From contig JAHYJV010000011.1 of assembly GCA_019428855.1 (NCBI GenBank), positions 1-35,321 of the forward strand: DNA of 35,321 nt, read 5' to 3'. The notes below the pieces were generated by a model. The model saw only the letters and a program-made list of their open reading frames with translations. It made no database searches and was not told the DNA's origin. Positions within the stretch are counted from its first letter, which is position 1. Each line of letters begins with the position of its first letter. Of this stretch, positions 26,598 through 34,276 are shown piece after piece. The stretch is from Patescibacteria group bacterium. GTDB taxonomy: Bacteria; Patescibacteriota; Minisyncoccia; JAHIHE01; JAGLIN01. A program made the position numbers and the translations under genes.

Positions 26598-27797
26598 ATG
26601 CAAGCAGTAATTTTAGCAGCTGGCAGGTCTACTAGAACTTATCCCTTGACATTGACTAGGCCAAAACCTCTTTTGAAAGTAGCCAACAAGACAATTATCG
26701 AGCATAATCTTGAACAGCTTTCAGAGTTTGTTGACGAGGTGGTTATCGTTGTTGGCTATAGATCTAAAATGATAAAAGATTTTTTGGGTAATCGTTTTGG
26801 AAAAACAAAAATTAAATATATTATGCAAAATGATGTGATCGGTAATGCTGATGCTTTAAAGCTTGTTGAGAAAGAAATTAAAGATAGATTCATCTTGATG
26901 TTTGGGGATGATTTGTACAGCAAGAAAGACATTAAAAATCTTTTAAAATATGATAATGCAATTTTGGCTCAAAAGGTTAATAATCCTGAATGTTTTGGGG
27001 TTTTAAAAACTAGGAATAATATTTTTTGTGAAGTTGTTGAGAAACCAAAAGAATTTATATCGGATTTGGTAAATATTGGTTGTTTTGTTTTTTCTAAGAA
27101 GATTTTTGGCGTTTTAGATGACATTAAATTATCTTCTCGCAATGAATATGAGCTCACTGATGCCTATAATTTAATGGCCAAAAAACATAAAATGTATGTG
27201 GTTCAAGTTGCGGATTATTGGTTTCCGATTACATATCCCTGGAATTTGCTTGAAGCAAATGAATATATGATTAAAAATAATATTAAAAATACAAAGAATA
27301 AGAAAGTTACAATCGAGAAATTTACGAACATTAGTAAGAATGTTTCTTTCGGAGAAAATACAATTATCAAATCTGGTAGTTATATTGAAGATGGGGTTAT
27401 TATAGGACAGGATTGTAAAATAGGTCCGAATTGTTATCTGAGAAAAAGCACGACAATTGGGGATAACTGTCATATCGGACAAGCAGTGGAAATTAAAAAT
27501 TCGATTATTGGAGACAACTCTAACATTGCTCATCTTTCTTATATTGGTGACTCGGTGATTGGTAATAATGTCAATCTTGGGGCGGGTACTATTACGGCGA
27601 ATTTGAGGCATGATGGGAAAAATATCAAAACTATGATAAATGGAAATCTAGTTGATACCAGAAAAAATAAATTAGGAATTTTTATTGGTGATAATTGCAA
27701 GACGGGAATTAATAATTCTTTCTATCCCGGAGTAAAAATTGATTCAGGATGTATGATTTTGCCGGGAGAGATTATCAAAAGAGATGTAAGCAAATAA
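26598..27797 (+). CDS. GlmU-like sugar-1-phosphate nucleotidylyltransferase with left-handed beta-helix domain (archaeal type)
   Basis: The N-terminal Rossmann-like half (about 1-225) is a nucleotidyltransferase: LAAGRSTRTYPLTLTRPKPL carries the nucleotide-binding loop and catalytic Lys, and FGDDLYS holds a metal-binding Asp. The C-terminal half (about 245-395) is a left-handed beta-helix of hexapeptide repeats (IIGDNSNIAHLSYIGDSVIG), with the GAGTITANLRHDGK acyltransferase signature. The size (399 residues) and order match the archaeal ST0452-like enzymes more than classical bacterial GlmU. It would make UDP-GlcNAc or dTDP-sugars from sugar-1-phosphates. The exact sugar and whether acetyltransfer occurs cannot be settled here. 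Confidence 0.85.
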   Translation: MQAVILAAGRSTRTYPLTLTRPKPLLKVANKTIIEHNLEQLSEFVDEVVIVVGYRSKMIKDFLGNRFGKTKIKYIMQNDVIGNADALKLVEKEIKDRFILMFGDDLYSKKDIKNLLKYDNAILAQKVNNPECFGVLKTRNNIFCEVVEKPKEFISDLVNIGCFVFSKKIFGVLDDIKLSSRNEYELTDAYNLMAKKHKMYVVQVADYWFPITYPWNLLEANEYMIKNNIKNTKNKKVTIEKFTNISKNVSFGENTIIKSGSYIEDGVIIGQDCKIGPNCYLRKSTTIGDNCHIGQAVEIKNSIIGDNSNIAHLSYIGDSVIGNNVNLGAGTITANLRHDGKNIKTMINGNLVDTRKNKLGIFIGDNCKTGINNSFYPGVKIDSGCMILPGEIIKRDVSK

Positions 27798-27807
27798 TAA
27801 AAAAAAC

Positions 27808-28437
27808 ATGAAAATAGTTATAGGGTTTGATGATACAATTTTTAACACTTATAAATTGATAAAAAATATTTTAGATAATCTCAAAAAGGCGGGATACAAA
27901 TCTGAAGAATTTCAAGAAATTTATAAAAAAGCAAAGCAGAAAAAAGTAGACTTCAATCAAAGGGAGGTAGTCACTCTCTTAGAAAAACTTGATTTTAATA
28001 ATAAGTCAGAAGTTGTTCAAGAAATGGTTTTGTTATTAAAAAATGCTGAAAAATTTATTTATCCAGATTTTTATCGGTTTGTTGATAACTTTAAGAAAAA
28101 AGATCTTATCCTTCTTTCTTCTGGAAAAACATCTTTGCAAAAAAAGAAAATTGAAAATTCAAAAATAAGCAATTATTTTGACAAAGTTTTTGTAACCGAG
28201 GATAAAATTAAAAAATTAGAATTAATTTATAAAAAATATTCGAGAGACAGATTATTTTTTATAGACGATAGACCTTCCGATATTGATCAAGCGGAAAGGC
28301 TAATGTTAGGAATTGTAACATTAAAAATGGAAAGAGCAAGAGGTGTTTATACTAAACAAAGTTCCTCAAAAACAAACTTTGAAATAAGAAACTTTTCTCA
28401 AGCCAAAAAAATTATTCAGGAATTAACAAATAAATAA
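27808..28437 (+). CDS. HAD-superfamily protein lacking the nucleophile Asp (paralogue 1)
   Basis: A 209-residue protein with the HAD fold. Motif I reads MKIVIGFDDTIFNT, with Gly6 where the HAD nucleophile Asp should be (D-x-D-x-T). The second Asp (D8) is kept. Motif II is LILLSSGKT, motif III a Lys near TEDKIKKLE, and motif IV RLFFIDDRPSD, with both acids present. The neighbouring gene is a paralogue that keeps the nucleophile. Loss of the nucleophile usually abolishes phosphatase activity, so this may be a binding or regulatory protein. The GGG codon at Gly6 is two bases from an Asp codon, so one sequencing error would not explain it. It starts 10 bp after the GlmU-like gene in the sugar operon. 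Confidence 0.8.
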   Translation: MKIVIGFDDTIFNTYKLIKNILDNLKKAGYKSEEFQEIYKKAKQKKVDFNQREVVTLLEKLDFNNKSEVVQEMVLLLKNAEKFIYPDFYRFVDNFKKKDLILLSSGKTSLQKKKIENSKISNYFDKVFVTEDKIKKLELIYKKYSRDRLFFIDDRPSDIDQAERLMLGIVTLKMERARGVYTKQSSSKTNFEIRNFSQAKKIIQELTNK

Positions 28438-28458
28438 TCTTTAACATAAAACAAAATA

Positions 28459-29085
28459 ATGAAGATAGTCTTAGATTTTGATGATACCATATTCAACACC
28501 TTTCTTCTTATGCAAGAATTTAGAAAAATTTTTAACAGTCTGGGATTTACAAATGATGAATTTTGGGGTGCTTATAGACAGTGCAAGAAGGATATTAACG
28601 ACTTTGATCCTGATATTTTTTCGGATATAATAGAAAAAATTAGACCCTATGATAGAAACCAGGCCAAGGATGGTATGCAAAGCTTAACTGAAAGCTCCAG
28701 TGATTTTATTTTCTCAGATTTTTTTTGTTTTCTGAGTTTTGCGAAAAAAGAAGAACTAATTCTTCTTTCTTATGGTTTGTCTGATTTTCAAAAAAATAAG
28801 ATTGAAAAATCTGGCATTGTTCCATATTTTAGTGAAATTATCGTTACCGCACGAGATAAAGCAGATGACATCGAGGAAATTCATAAAAAACATAAAGAAA
28901 ATATAATTTTGATAGAAGACAAGGCGGAAAGCATTGATAATGTAAAAAGGAGAGTGCCTGAAGTTACGACGATGAAAATAATCAGACCGCAAGGAGGTCA
29001 TATTAAAAAAAAGTCGGAGCTAACGAATTATATAATTCAAGATTTATTCAAGTTGGAGGATATAATTAATAAACTAAGAGAATAA
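28459..29085 (+). CDS. HAD-superfamily hydrolase (paralogue 2)
   Basis: A 208-residue paralogue of the gene before it, sharing the same start (MKIV-x-x-FDDTIFNT) and the same layout. Here motif I is intact: D6 and D8 in VLDFDDT. Motif II is LILLSYGLS, the motif III region follows IVTARDK, and motif IV is NIILIEDKAES with Glu-Asp instead of Asp-Asp. It should be a phosphatase or related hydrolase with a helical cap (about 15-85). Its substrate is not known; given the operon, a phosphosugar or nucleotide-sugar by-product is a reasonable guess. It begins 21 bp after paralogue 1 and ends 3 bp before the phosphomannomutase gene. Confidence 0.82.
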   Translation: MKIVLDFDDTIFNTFLLMQEFRKIFNSLGFTNDEFWGAYRQCKKDINDFDPDIFSDIIEKIRPYDRNQAKDGMQSLTESSSDFIFSDFFCFLSFAKKEELILLSYGLSDFQKNKIEKSGIVPYFSEIIVTARDKADDIEEIHKKHKENIILIEDKAESIDNVKRRVPEVTTMKIIRPQGGHIKKKSELTNYIIQDLFKLEDIINKLRE

Positions 29086-29088
29086 TTT

Positions 29089-30453
29089 ATGACAAAAATA
29101 GATAAATCAATTTTTAAGGCCTATGATATCAGAGGAGTTTATCCCAGTCAGATTAATGAAGAAACCGCTTATAATATTGGTAGGGGATATGCAACTTTTA
29201 TTTTAAGAGATAATCCAAAGGCAAAAAATATTGTGGTCGGATCTGATATGCGTCTTTCTTCACCTTTACTAAAAAAAGAATTAATTAAAGGATTGATTGA
29301 GAGTGGATTGAATGTTATTGATATTGGCTTAGTAAGCACACCCACTTTTTATTTTGCAGTAGGATTTTATAATTATGACGGAGGAATTCAGGTTTCAGCT
29401 TCGCATAATCCCAAAGAATATAACGGTTTTAAGTTGGTCAAAAGAAAATCCTATCCAATTAGTAAAACGAATGGTATTTTTGAAATTAAAGACTATATTC
29501 TCGCAGATGATTTTATTAAATCTAATAAGTCAGGTATTATAATTGAGAAAGAAAATATTTTACAGGATTTAGCAGCTGAGCAATTACGCGATATTGATAT
29601 TTCAAAAATAAAAAAATTCAAAATCGTTGTTGATGCAGCCAACTCCATGGGAGCTCTTGATATGGAAGAATTTTTTAAGTCAATCCCAGTTGATTTAATT
29701 AGGATAAATTTCAAGCTCGATGGATCTTTTCCTTCCCATGAAGCTGATCCCTTAAAAGAAGAAAATCTTGAATTATTAAGTAAAAAAGTTATTGAAACAG
29801 GTGCGGATTTTGGTTTTTCGCCTGATGGTGATGGTGACCGATATTTTTTTGTAGATGAAAAGGGAGATGTTTTGAGACAAGAAATTTTAAGGGGGATTAT
29901 GGCGCAAATTGAATTAGTTGAAAAACCTGGATCAGTAGTTTGTTATGATATTAGACCAGGGAGAATAACAAGGGATATGATTGAAGAAATGGGAGGAAAG
30001 GCGGTGGTGACACCAGTAGGACATTCACTAATCAAGGAAATTATGATTGAAAATAATGCTGAGTTTGGAGGTGAATCTTCGGGGCACTATTTTTATAAAA
30101 AGGAATATGGATATTATGAAATGCCTTTTATTTTAATGGCAAAATTCCTAAAATTTCTTTCTGAAAAAAATCTACCATTTTCTGAAATTGTGGCACCTTA
30201 TAAAAAATACTTTCATTCAGGAGAGATTAATTTCAAAGTTGATAATACGCAAGATAAAATGGAGGAGATTGAGAAGCTATATAAAGACGGTCAAATAATT
30301 AAATTAGATGGTATTACCGTTGAATATCCAGCTTGGTGGTTTAATATTCGCGGATCAAACACAGAGCCTGTAATTCGTTTAAACCTTGAAGCTAAGACCA
30401 AAGAAATTATGGCAGAAAAAGTGAAGGAGATATCTGAAATTTTAAAAAAATAG
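29089..30453 (+). CDS. manB: Phosphomannomutase/phosphoglucomutase
   Basis: A 454-residue alpha-D-phosphohexomutase interconverting hexose-6-phosphate and hexose-1-phosphate. The start region FKAYDIRGVYP is typical. The phosphoserine loop is SASHNP with catalytic Ser105, the metal loop DGDGDR (246-251), the sugar-binding loop GGESSGHY, and the C-terminal phosphate-binding loop RGSNTEPVIRLNLEA. All active-site loops are complete. It supplies mannose- or glucose-1-phosphate to the nucleotidyltransferases encoded on either side in the same operon. The gene symbol reflects the PMM/PGM group; substrate preference cannot be decided by eye. Confidence 0.93.
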   Translation: MTKIDKSIFKAYDIRGVYPSQINEETAYNIGRGYATFILRDNPKAKNIVVGSDMRLSSPLLKKELIKGLIESGLNVIDIGLVSTPTFYFAVGFYNYDGGIQVSASHNPKEYNGFKLVKRKSYPISKTNGIFEIKDYILADDFIKSNKSGIIIEKENILQDLAAEQLRDIDISKIKKFKIVVDAANSMGALDMEEFFKSIPVDLIRINFKLDGSFPSHEADPLKEENLELLSKKVIETGADFGFSPDGDGDRYFFVDEKGDVLRQEILRGIMAQIELVEKPGSVVCYDIRPGRITRDMIEEMGGKAVVTPVGHSLIKEIMIENNAEFGGESSGHYFYKKEYGYYEMPFILMAKFLKFLSEKNLPFSEIVAPYKKYFHSGEINFKVDNTQDKMEEIEKLYKDGQIIKLDGITVEYPAWWFNIRGSNTEPVIRLNLEAKTKEIMAEKVKEISEILKK

Positions 30454-30456
30454 ATT

Positions 30457-30879
30457 ATGAAATTATTTGAAAATCGGCATCCGAAAAGATTCATAAAATT
30501 TGCAATCATAGGAGGTATTAATTTTTTTCTTGATATAACAATTTTGAACTCATTGAGCTATGTTACGGGATTTAACAAGGGTTTTTTAGCTGCAATTTTC
30601 AGTGCAGTTTCTTTTTTAATCGCAAATATAAATAGCTATTTTCTCAACCGTAAATGGACATTTAAAAGTAGTAGTAATGACTTGGGATATAAATCATTTC
30701 TGACGATAAGTCTTTTTGGTGTGATTGCAAATGTGATAATTGTTTTTTCCCTAACTTCATTTGTAAAACAAAATTATTTTTCAGATATCATATGGCTGAA
30801 TATTTCCAAGTTTGTCGCCGTCGCCTTTGTCGCCGTATTCAACTATTTTGGTTATAAAAAATATGTGTTTAAATATTGA
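30457..30879 (+). CDS. GtrA-like membrane protein
   Basis: A 140-residue protein with four hydrophobic helices (about 14-34, 44-62, 82-104 and 112-136). Family hallmarks are FIKFAIIGGINFFLDI near the start and NYFLNRKWTFK-like NSYFLNRKWTFKS after helix 2, ending with NYFGYKKYVFK. GtrA proteins are thought to act in moving or presenting polyprenyl-linked sugars during cell-surface polysaccharide modification. It begins 3 bp after the phosphohexomutase stop, fitting an envelope-glycan operon. No glycosyltransferase of the GtrB type is adjacent. Confidence 0.88.
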   Translation: MKLFENRHPKRFIKFAIIGGINFFLDITILNSLSYVTGFNKGFLAAIFSAVSFLIANINSYFLNRKWTFKSSSNDLGYKSFLTISLFGVIANVIIVFSLTSFVKQNYFSDIIWLNISKFVAVAFVAVFNYFGYKKYVFKY

Positions 30880-30922
30880 AACTAAAATTTATTATTTAAT
30901 ATTTACAAATTAAACTATTAAT

Positions 30923-31909
30923 ATGATTGGAGCTATTTTATGTGGAGGATTCGGAAAGAGGCTTAAACCTTTGACTGATAATTTACCAAAACCTCTTTTG
31001 GAAATCAAGAAAGATTACACAATTTTAGATAAACAGATTTTGCAATTCAAATATGCTGGTATAAATCAGGTTGTTTTACTTTGTGGCCATTTGCATGAAA
31101 AAATTCAAGAGAAATTTGGCGATAGCTGGAATGGAGTGAAGATTAACTATCTGATTGAGGATGAACCTCGAGGAACTTTGTTTGCGATTAATAATTTGCT
31201 GGAAAATTTTGAGGTCGATAATTATATCATCAGAAATGGAGATGTGGTTTGTGATGCGAATATCAAGGAAATGATTGCAGAACATAAGAACCAAATGATA
31301 ATGTATATTACACCTCTTATTTCTCCTTATGGAATTGCAGAATTATCAGAAAAGAAAATTATTGGATTTAAGGAAAAGCCAAAATTAAATCACTATCTCA
31401 ATGCTGGAATATATATCATCTCTAAGAATCTTAAGCCTCTTATTTTAAAATATAAAGAAGGATCAATCGAAGATTTAATTTTTCCAGAGATAGCGAGAAC
31501 AGGATTAATGGATTATTACAAGGAAGATGTTTTTTGGCAATCAGTTGATTCAATCAAAGATCTGCAAAGAGTAAATGAAGAATATTCAAACAAAGAAGAC
31601 AAGCCGTGGGGATATGAAAAAGTTATTGTTCTAACAGATAAGTATTTAACAAAAGAATTATATTTAATGAAGAATGAAGGAACTTCTCATCACAAGCATG
31701 CCCAAAAAGATGAAACAATGCATGTTGTCTCAGGAGAGGTGATAATTAAATTTGATGATAAGGAGGTTGTTATTAAAAAGAACAAGACAATTAGAATCGA
31801 GCCTTGCACTCCTCATACAATCTGGGCAGTTCAAAACACAATTTTGCAAGAGTATTCCACTCCTCATCCTGATGATACAATTAGAATTAAAGATAAATAT
31901 AAGAGATAA
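30923..31909 (+). CDS. NDP-sugar pyrophosphorylase fused to a cupin (mannose-1-phosphate guanylyltransferase/isomerase-like)
   Basis: Residues 2-218 form a compact nucleotidyltransferase: ILCGGFGKRLKPLTDNLPKP includes the nucleotide loop and catalytic Lys, and RNGDVVCD holds the metal-binding Asp107. Residues 227-315 are a cupin of the type II phosphomannose-isomerase kind: KPWGYEKV, then a metal cluster from H256, H257, H259 and E264 (SHHKHAQKDE), with H298 later (CTPHTIW). Classical bifunctional ManC/AlgA proteins have the same order but are about 470 residues long, because their nucleotidyltransferase part is larger. A role in making GDP-mannose or a similar sugar nucleotide is likely, supported by the upstream phosphomannomutase. 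It starts 43 bp after gtrA. Confidence 0.83.
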   Translation: MIGAILCGGFGKRLKPLTDNLPKPLLEIKKDYTILDKQILQFKYAGINQVVLLCGHLHEKIQEKFGDSWNGVKINYLIEDEPRGTLFAINNLLENFEVDNYIIRNGDVVCDANIKEMIAEHKNQMIMYITPLISPYGIAELSEKKIIGFKEKPKLNHYLNAGIYIISKNLKPLILKYKEGSIEDLIFPEIARTGLMDYYKEDVFWQSVDSIKDLQRVNEEYSNKEDKPWGYEKVIVLTDKYLTKELYLMKNEGTSHHKHAQKDETMHVVSGEVIIKFDDKEVVIKKNKTIRIEPCTPHTIWAVQNTILQEYSTPHPDDTIRIKDKYKR

Positions 31910-31918
31910 ATTAAGAAA

Positions 31919-31947
31919 TTGACACTATTTTTAATTTATAATATACT
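31919..31947 (+). promoter_or_regulatory. Strong promoter ahead of the structured leader
   Basis: A perfect TTGACA (31919-31924) and TATACT (31942-31947) are spaced by exactly 17 bp. Transcription should start near 31954. This is among the best promoter matches in the window. Confidence 0.75.
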
Positions 31948-31953
31948 TGTTAA

Positions 31954-32104
31954 AGCGTAATAGTTTTTAATAAAAATATTTCAATGAATTTACGAATTCG
32001 GGAAAAATCTCTTACTAAATTTCATCTCAAGTGTTTTTTATATTTTTCGAATTTACTACTCACAACAAGATAACCTCAATTAAGAGGTTATCTTTTTGTG
32101 AGTA
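31954..32104 (+). ncRNA. Structured leader or small RNA upstream of the 88-residue gene
   Basis: Two hairpins are visible after the promoter. The first pairs AATTCG-gg-AAAAAT (31995-32008) with ATTTTTCGAATT (32042-32053), 12 bp with a two-base bulge and a loop of about 33 nt. The second is described separately (32057-32104) and has a T5 tract in its 3' arm. The RNA could be a stand-alone small RNA of about 145 nt, or a leader controlling the downstream gene by attenuation. I did not recognise a known RNA family. Confidence 0.4.
32057..32104 (+). terminator. Long hairpin, terminator- or attenuator-like
   Basis: TACTCACAA (32057-32065) pairs with TTGTGAGTA (32096-32104), and AGATAACCTC (32068-32077) with GAGGTTATCT (32084-32093), around loop aattaa. 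The 3' arm contains TTTTT (32093-32097), so a transcript could end there. Confidence 0.65.
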
Positions 32105-32162
32105 AAAAATTTTGCTCGTTTACAAAATATTAAATAGAAATAAAAACAAAAGGAGGATTACT

Positions 32163-32426
32163 ATGGAAAGAACAGAAGATATATTACTAGCTGAATTTGT
32201 CGAGGATATTATTAATAATCTTCAAAATGAACCTCCGACTTTTTCAGAATTAGTAGATTTTATACAAACAAAAACAAAAGGAACGGTTATTCGTCGAAAA
32301 ATAATTGAATATTTACGACGGATGGAAAAAGCCGGAATATTTAAAATTGAAATAGGTATAATTGATCCAAAAAAATATTTGTATGGAAAAATTATTATAC
32401 CAAAACCGCAGGCATTATCAAAATGA
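32163..32426 (+). CDS. Small winged-helix-like protein of unknown function, 88 residues incl. stop (87 aa)
   Basis: I place the start at the ATG at 32163, because a full Shine-Dalgarno AGGAGG lies 6-7 bases upstream. An earlier in-frame TTG at 32112 would add a lysine/asparagine-rich leader and ignore that site. The protein (MERTEDILLAEFVEDIINNL to PKPQALSK) is mostly helical with a C-terminal beta hairpin. The stretch TFSELVDFIQTKTKG followed by VIRRKIIEYLRRMEKAGIFK looks like the helix-turn-helix and wing of a winged-helix domain. No family was recognised. It has a strong promoter and a long structured leader, and no partner gene follows. The Shine-Dalgarno site is out of keeping with neighbouring genes. 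Confidence 0.7.
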   Translation: MERTEDILLAEFVEDIINNLQNEPPTFSELVDFIQTKTKGTVIRRKIIEYLRRMEKAGIFKIEIGIIDPKKYLYGKIIIPKPQALSK

Positions 32427-32525
32427 CCTGCCTTTTATTTTGTAAATTAATTTGTAGATTTAATAGTTTTATCTAGCTGAACGTTCTATTCTCATTTTTT
32501 TAATTTTGATTAGCCTTTTTAAAAA

Positions 32526-32557
32526 TCGCAAAAGGCTCCAGTCAGGGGACTGGCGCC
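32526..32557 (-). terminator. Terminator downstream of trpS
   Basis: On the minus strand GGCGCCAGTC pairs with GACTGGAGCC (one C-T mismatch; plus-strand span 32534-32557), followed by TTTTGCGATTTTT. It lies 140 bp after the trpS stop, beyond a repeat element. Confidence 0.65.
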
Positions 32558-32574
32558 AACAGTTTGTGATGTCA

Positions 32575-32688
32575 ATTCCGACTAAACGACAGCGAATAGA
32601 GGAATCGCTTTTTAGCTTACCATACTTTCCAATAAAGCCTTGCTTGCCCAGAGAAATCTCTTAGCTTCTCTTGTTGCTCAAGATGACA
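32575..32688. repeat. MITE-like element, copy D (inverted relative to copy C)
   Basis: Starts ATTCCGACT and ends TCAAGATGACA (32678-32688). Read on the minus strand it begins TGTCATCTTGAGC, identical to the start of copy C, then continues with similar GAG-AGC-AGAG blocks. It lies between trpS and its terminator. Confidence 0.6.
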
Positions 32689-32696
32689 AAATATTT

Positions 32697-33794
32697 TTAT
32701 AAAGCTTCTTTTTCATAATTAACGCCGATTTTTTCCTTCACTTCTTTCATTGTTTTTTGCGCAATAACTCTGGCTTTTTCGGCTCCTTCTTTTAATATTT
32801 TTATTACTTCTTTCGGATTACTTTCAAGTTCTTTTCTTCTTTCACGGAATGATTTGAAGTGATTGGTGATGTCTTCGGCGAGGGTAGTTTTTAATTCAGA
32901 GAATTTTATAGTATTATTTTTAAATTTCTCAGAAAAATATTTTTGATGCTCTAGTGTACCAAAATTATCTAAGAGCATATTGAAATTTACAACACTATGA
33001 GCCGCTATTTTGTTTTCTATACTGTTCTCATTTCCTTCTATATAACTTATTTTTATGTGACCTAAATTATTATAACCTAACTCTAATACTCCCAAGTCAA
33101 CTAATTCTTTAAAATCTGAAACTGACATTGCTTTTCTCACCTTTTTTTGAATAACTTCTGGTTCGTCATTAATTGCGATATAAGATTTTGGTCCCGAAGA
33201 TTTACTCATCTTTTTCGTTGGGTCAAGCAGACTCATAACTCTCGGAGTTTTCGTGATTAAATATTTCGGTTCAGGGAAAGTCTCACCAAATTTATTATTG
33301 AAAAAGCGAGCAATTTTACGAGTGAGCTCCACATGTTGAATTTGGTCTTGTCCTACTGGCACGGTAGAAGATTTATACATCAAAATATCTGCCGCTTGCA
33401 AAACGGGATAATCAAGCAATCCCATATTAATATTTTTATCTTGTTGTTGTGACTTGTCTTTGAACTGGGTCATTCTTTGTAACTCGGCAAGGGGAGTGAT
33501 GGTATTGAAAATCCAAGCCAGTTCGGTATGCTCTGGAACTTGTGATTGCACGGCAATGGTGCATTTTTTGGGATCAAGTCCAATTGCCAAAAAATCAAGA
33601 GCCAAACCTATAATCTGTTTTTTCTTTTCAGTTGGATTATATTCTCCTGAAATGGAATGATAATCTGCAATAAAAAAATAGCATTTGTATTCTTCTTGAA
33701 GCTTTACAAAATTTTTGAGAGCTCCTAGATAGTTCCCAATATGCAATTCCCCCGAAGGCTGAATTGCACTGAAAATAGTTTGTTTTTTTGTCAT
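32697..33794 (-). CDS. trpS: Tryptophanyl-tRNA synthetase
   Basis: A class I synthetase charging tRNA-Trp. The HIGH-type motif is ELHIGNYLGA (H18-N21), and the KMSKS motif is fully conserved at 195-199 (DPTKKMSKSSGPKSY). The substrate-binding segment AADILMYKSSTVPVGQDQIQHVELTRKIA is typical. At 365 residues it is about 30 longer than the common bacterial form, mainly through a charged insertion around 225-262. It has its own well-formed promoter (33870-33898) and may also be reached by read-through from the T-box-controlled zinc-ribbon gene 131 bp upstream. No Shine-Dalgarno site precedes the ATG. Confidence 0.97.
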   Translation of the reverse strand: MTKKQTIFSAIQPSGELHIGNYLGALKNFVKLQEEYKCYFFIADYHSISGEYNPTEKKKQIIGLALDFLAIGLDPKKCTIAVQSQVPEHTELAWIFNTITPLAELQRMTQFKDKSQQQDKNINMGLLDYPVLQAADILMYKSSTVPVGQDQIQHVELTRKIARFFNNKFGETFPEPKYLITKTPRVMSLLDPTKKMSKSSGPKSYIAINDEPEVIQKKVRKAMSVSDFKELVDLGVLELGYNNLGHIKISYIEGNENSIENKIAAHSVVNFNMLLDNFGTLEHQKYFSEKFKNNTIKFSELKTTLAEDITNHFKSFRERRKELESNPKEVIKILKEGAEKARVIAQKTMKEVKEKIGVNYEKEAL

Positions 33795-33869
33795 GATTTT
33801 GATTATTTTATTAATTTCTTTTACTGCTAATATTAAATTCGATACTTTATCTCTTTGTTTTTCAATTTT

Positions 33870-33898
33870 ATTATAGCTTTATATGGAAAGTTTATCAA
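33870..33898 (-). promoter_or_regulatory. Promoter of trpS
   Basis: On the minus strand TTGATA (33898-33893) and a perfect TATAAT (33875-33870) are spaced by 17 bp. The leader to the trpS ATG would be about 68 nt. It lies after the zinc-ribbon gene, so trpS need not depend on the T-box. Confidence 0.65.
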
Positions 33899-33925
33899 TT
33901 TATAAATTTGGGGGATATTTTTGAT

Positions 33926-34237
33926 TTATATCCCCGCCCTTCTTAACATGGTTTTTCCGCTGTTGTTTGTTTTGTAAAATTCTTTTTTACATTCTGGACT
34001 TTTACATTTCTGGACTATTCCAAATCCGAAAGGATACTTTTCAATTGGTTCTAATTTTCCTCCACAAGCTGGACAGATGATTTCATTGTTACTGTTCATT
34101 TTATTTTCTCTGTCACAATTCGTACAATGTTTCGTATATGTTATTTTTTCTCCGAATTTTCCTTCCTGTTTGGTTGTAATTATATCTATGGATTCACCAC
34201 AAGTTGGACACTTTAAATTTAGGTTTTCTCCTGCCAT
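33926..34237 (-). CDS. Double zinc-ribbon protein of unknown function, 103 residues
   Basis: I chose the ATG at 34237 because GAGGTG, a good Shine-Dalgarno site, lies 6 bases before it; an in-frame GTG at 34246 would overlap that site. Eight cysteines form two zinc ribbons: C10/C13 with C38/C41, and C55/C58 with C78/C83. The second opens with CPACGGKLEP, a common rubredoxin-like knuckle. There is no signal peptide or membrane helix, so it should be cytoplasmic, perhaps binding nucleic acid or a protein. It is the first gene after the T-box leader. That position suggests it responds to uncharged tRNA, possibly with trpS, but no family function is known to me. Confidence 0.75.
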   Translation of the reverse strand: MAGENLNLKCPTCGESIDIITTKQEGKFGEKITYTKHCTNCDRENKMNSNNEIICPACGGKLEPIEKYPFGFGIVQKCKSPECKKEFYKTNNSGKTMLRRAGI

Positions 34238-34276
34238 TATATTCACCTCGTCTTTTATATTTGTTTGTATTTTTGA

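Noticed and set aside
31937-31942. TATAAT following TTGACA upstream of the 88-codon gene
   Set aside because: Spacing to the -35 would be only 12 bp; the overlapping TATACT at 31942-31947 gives the correct 17 bp and was used instead.
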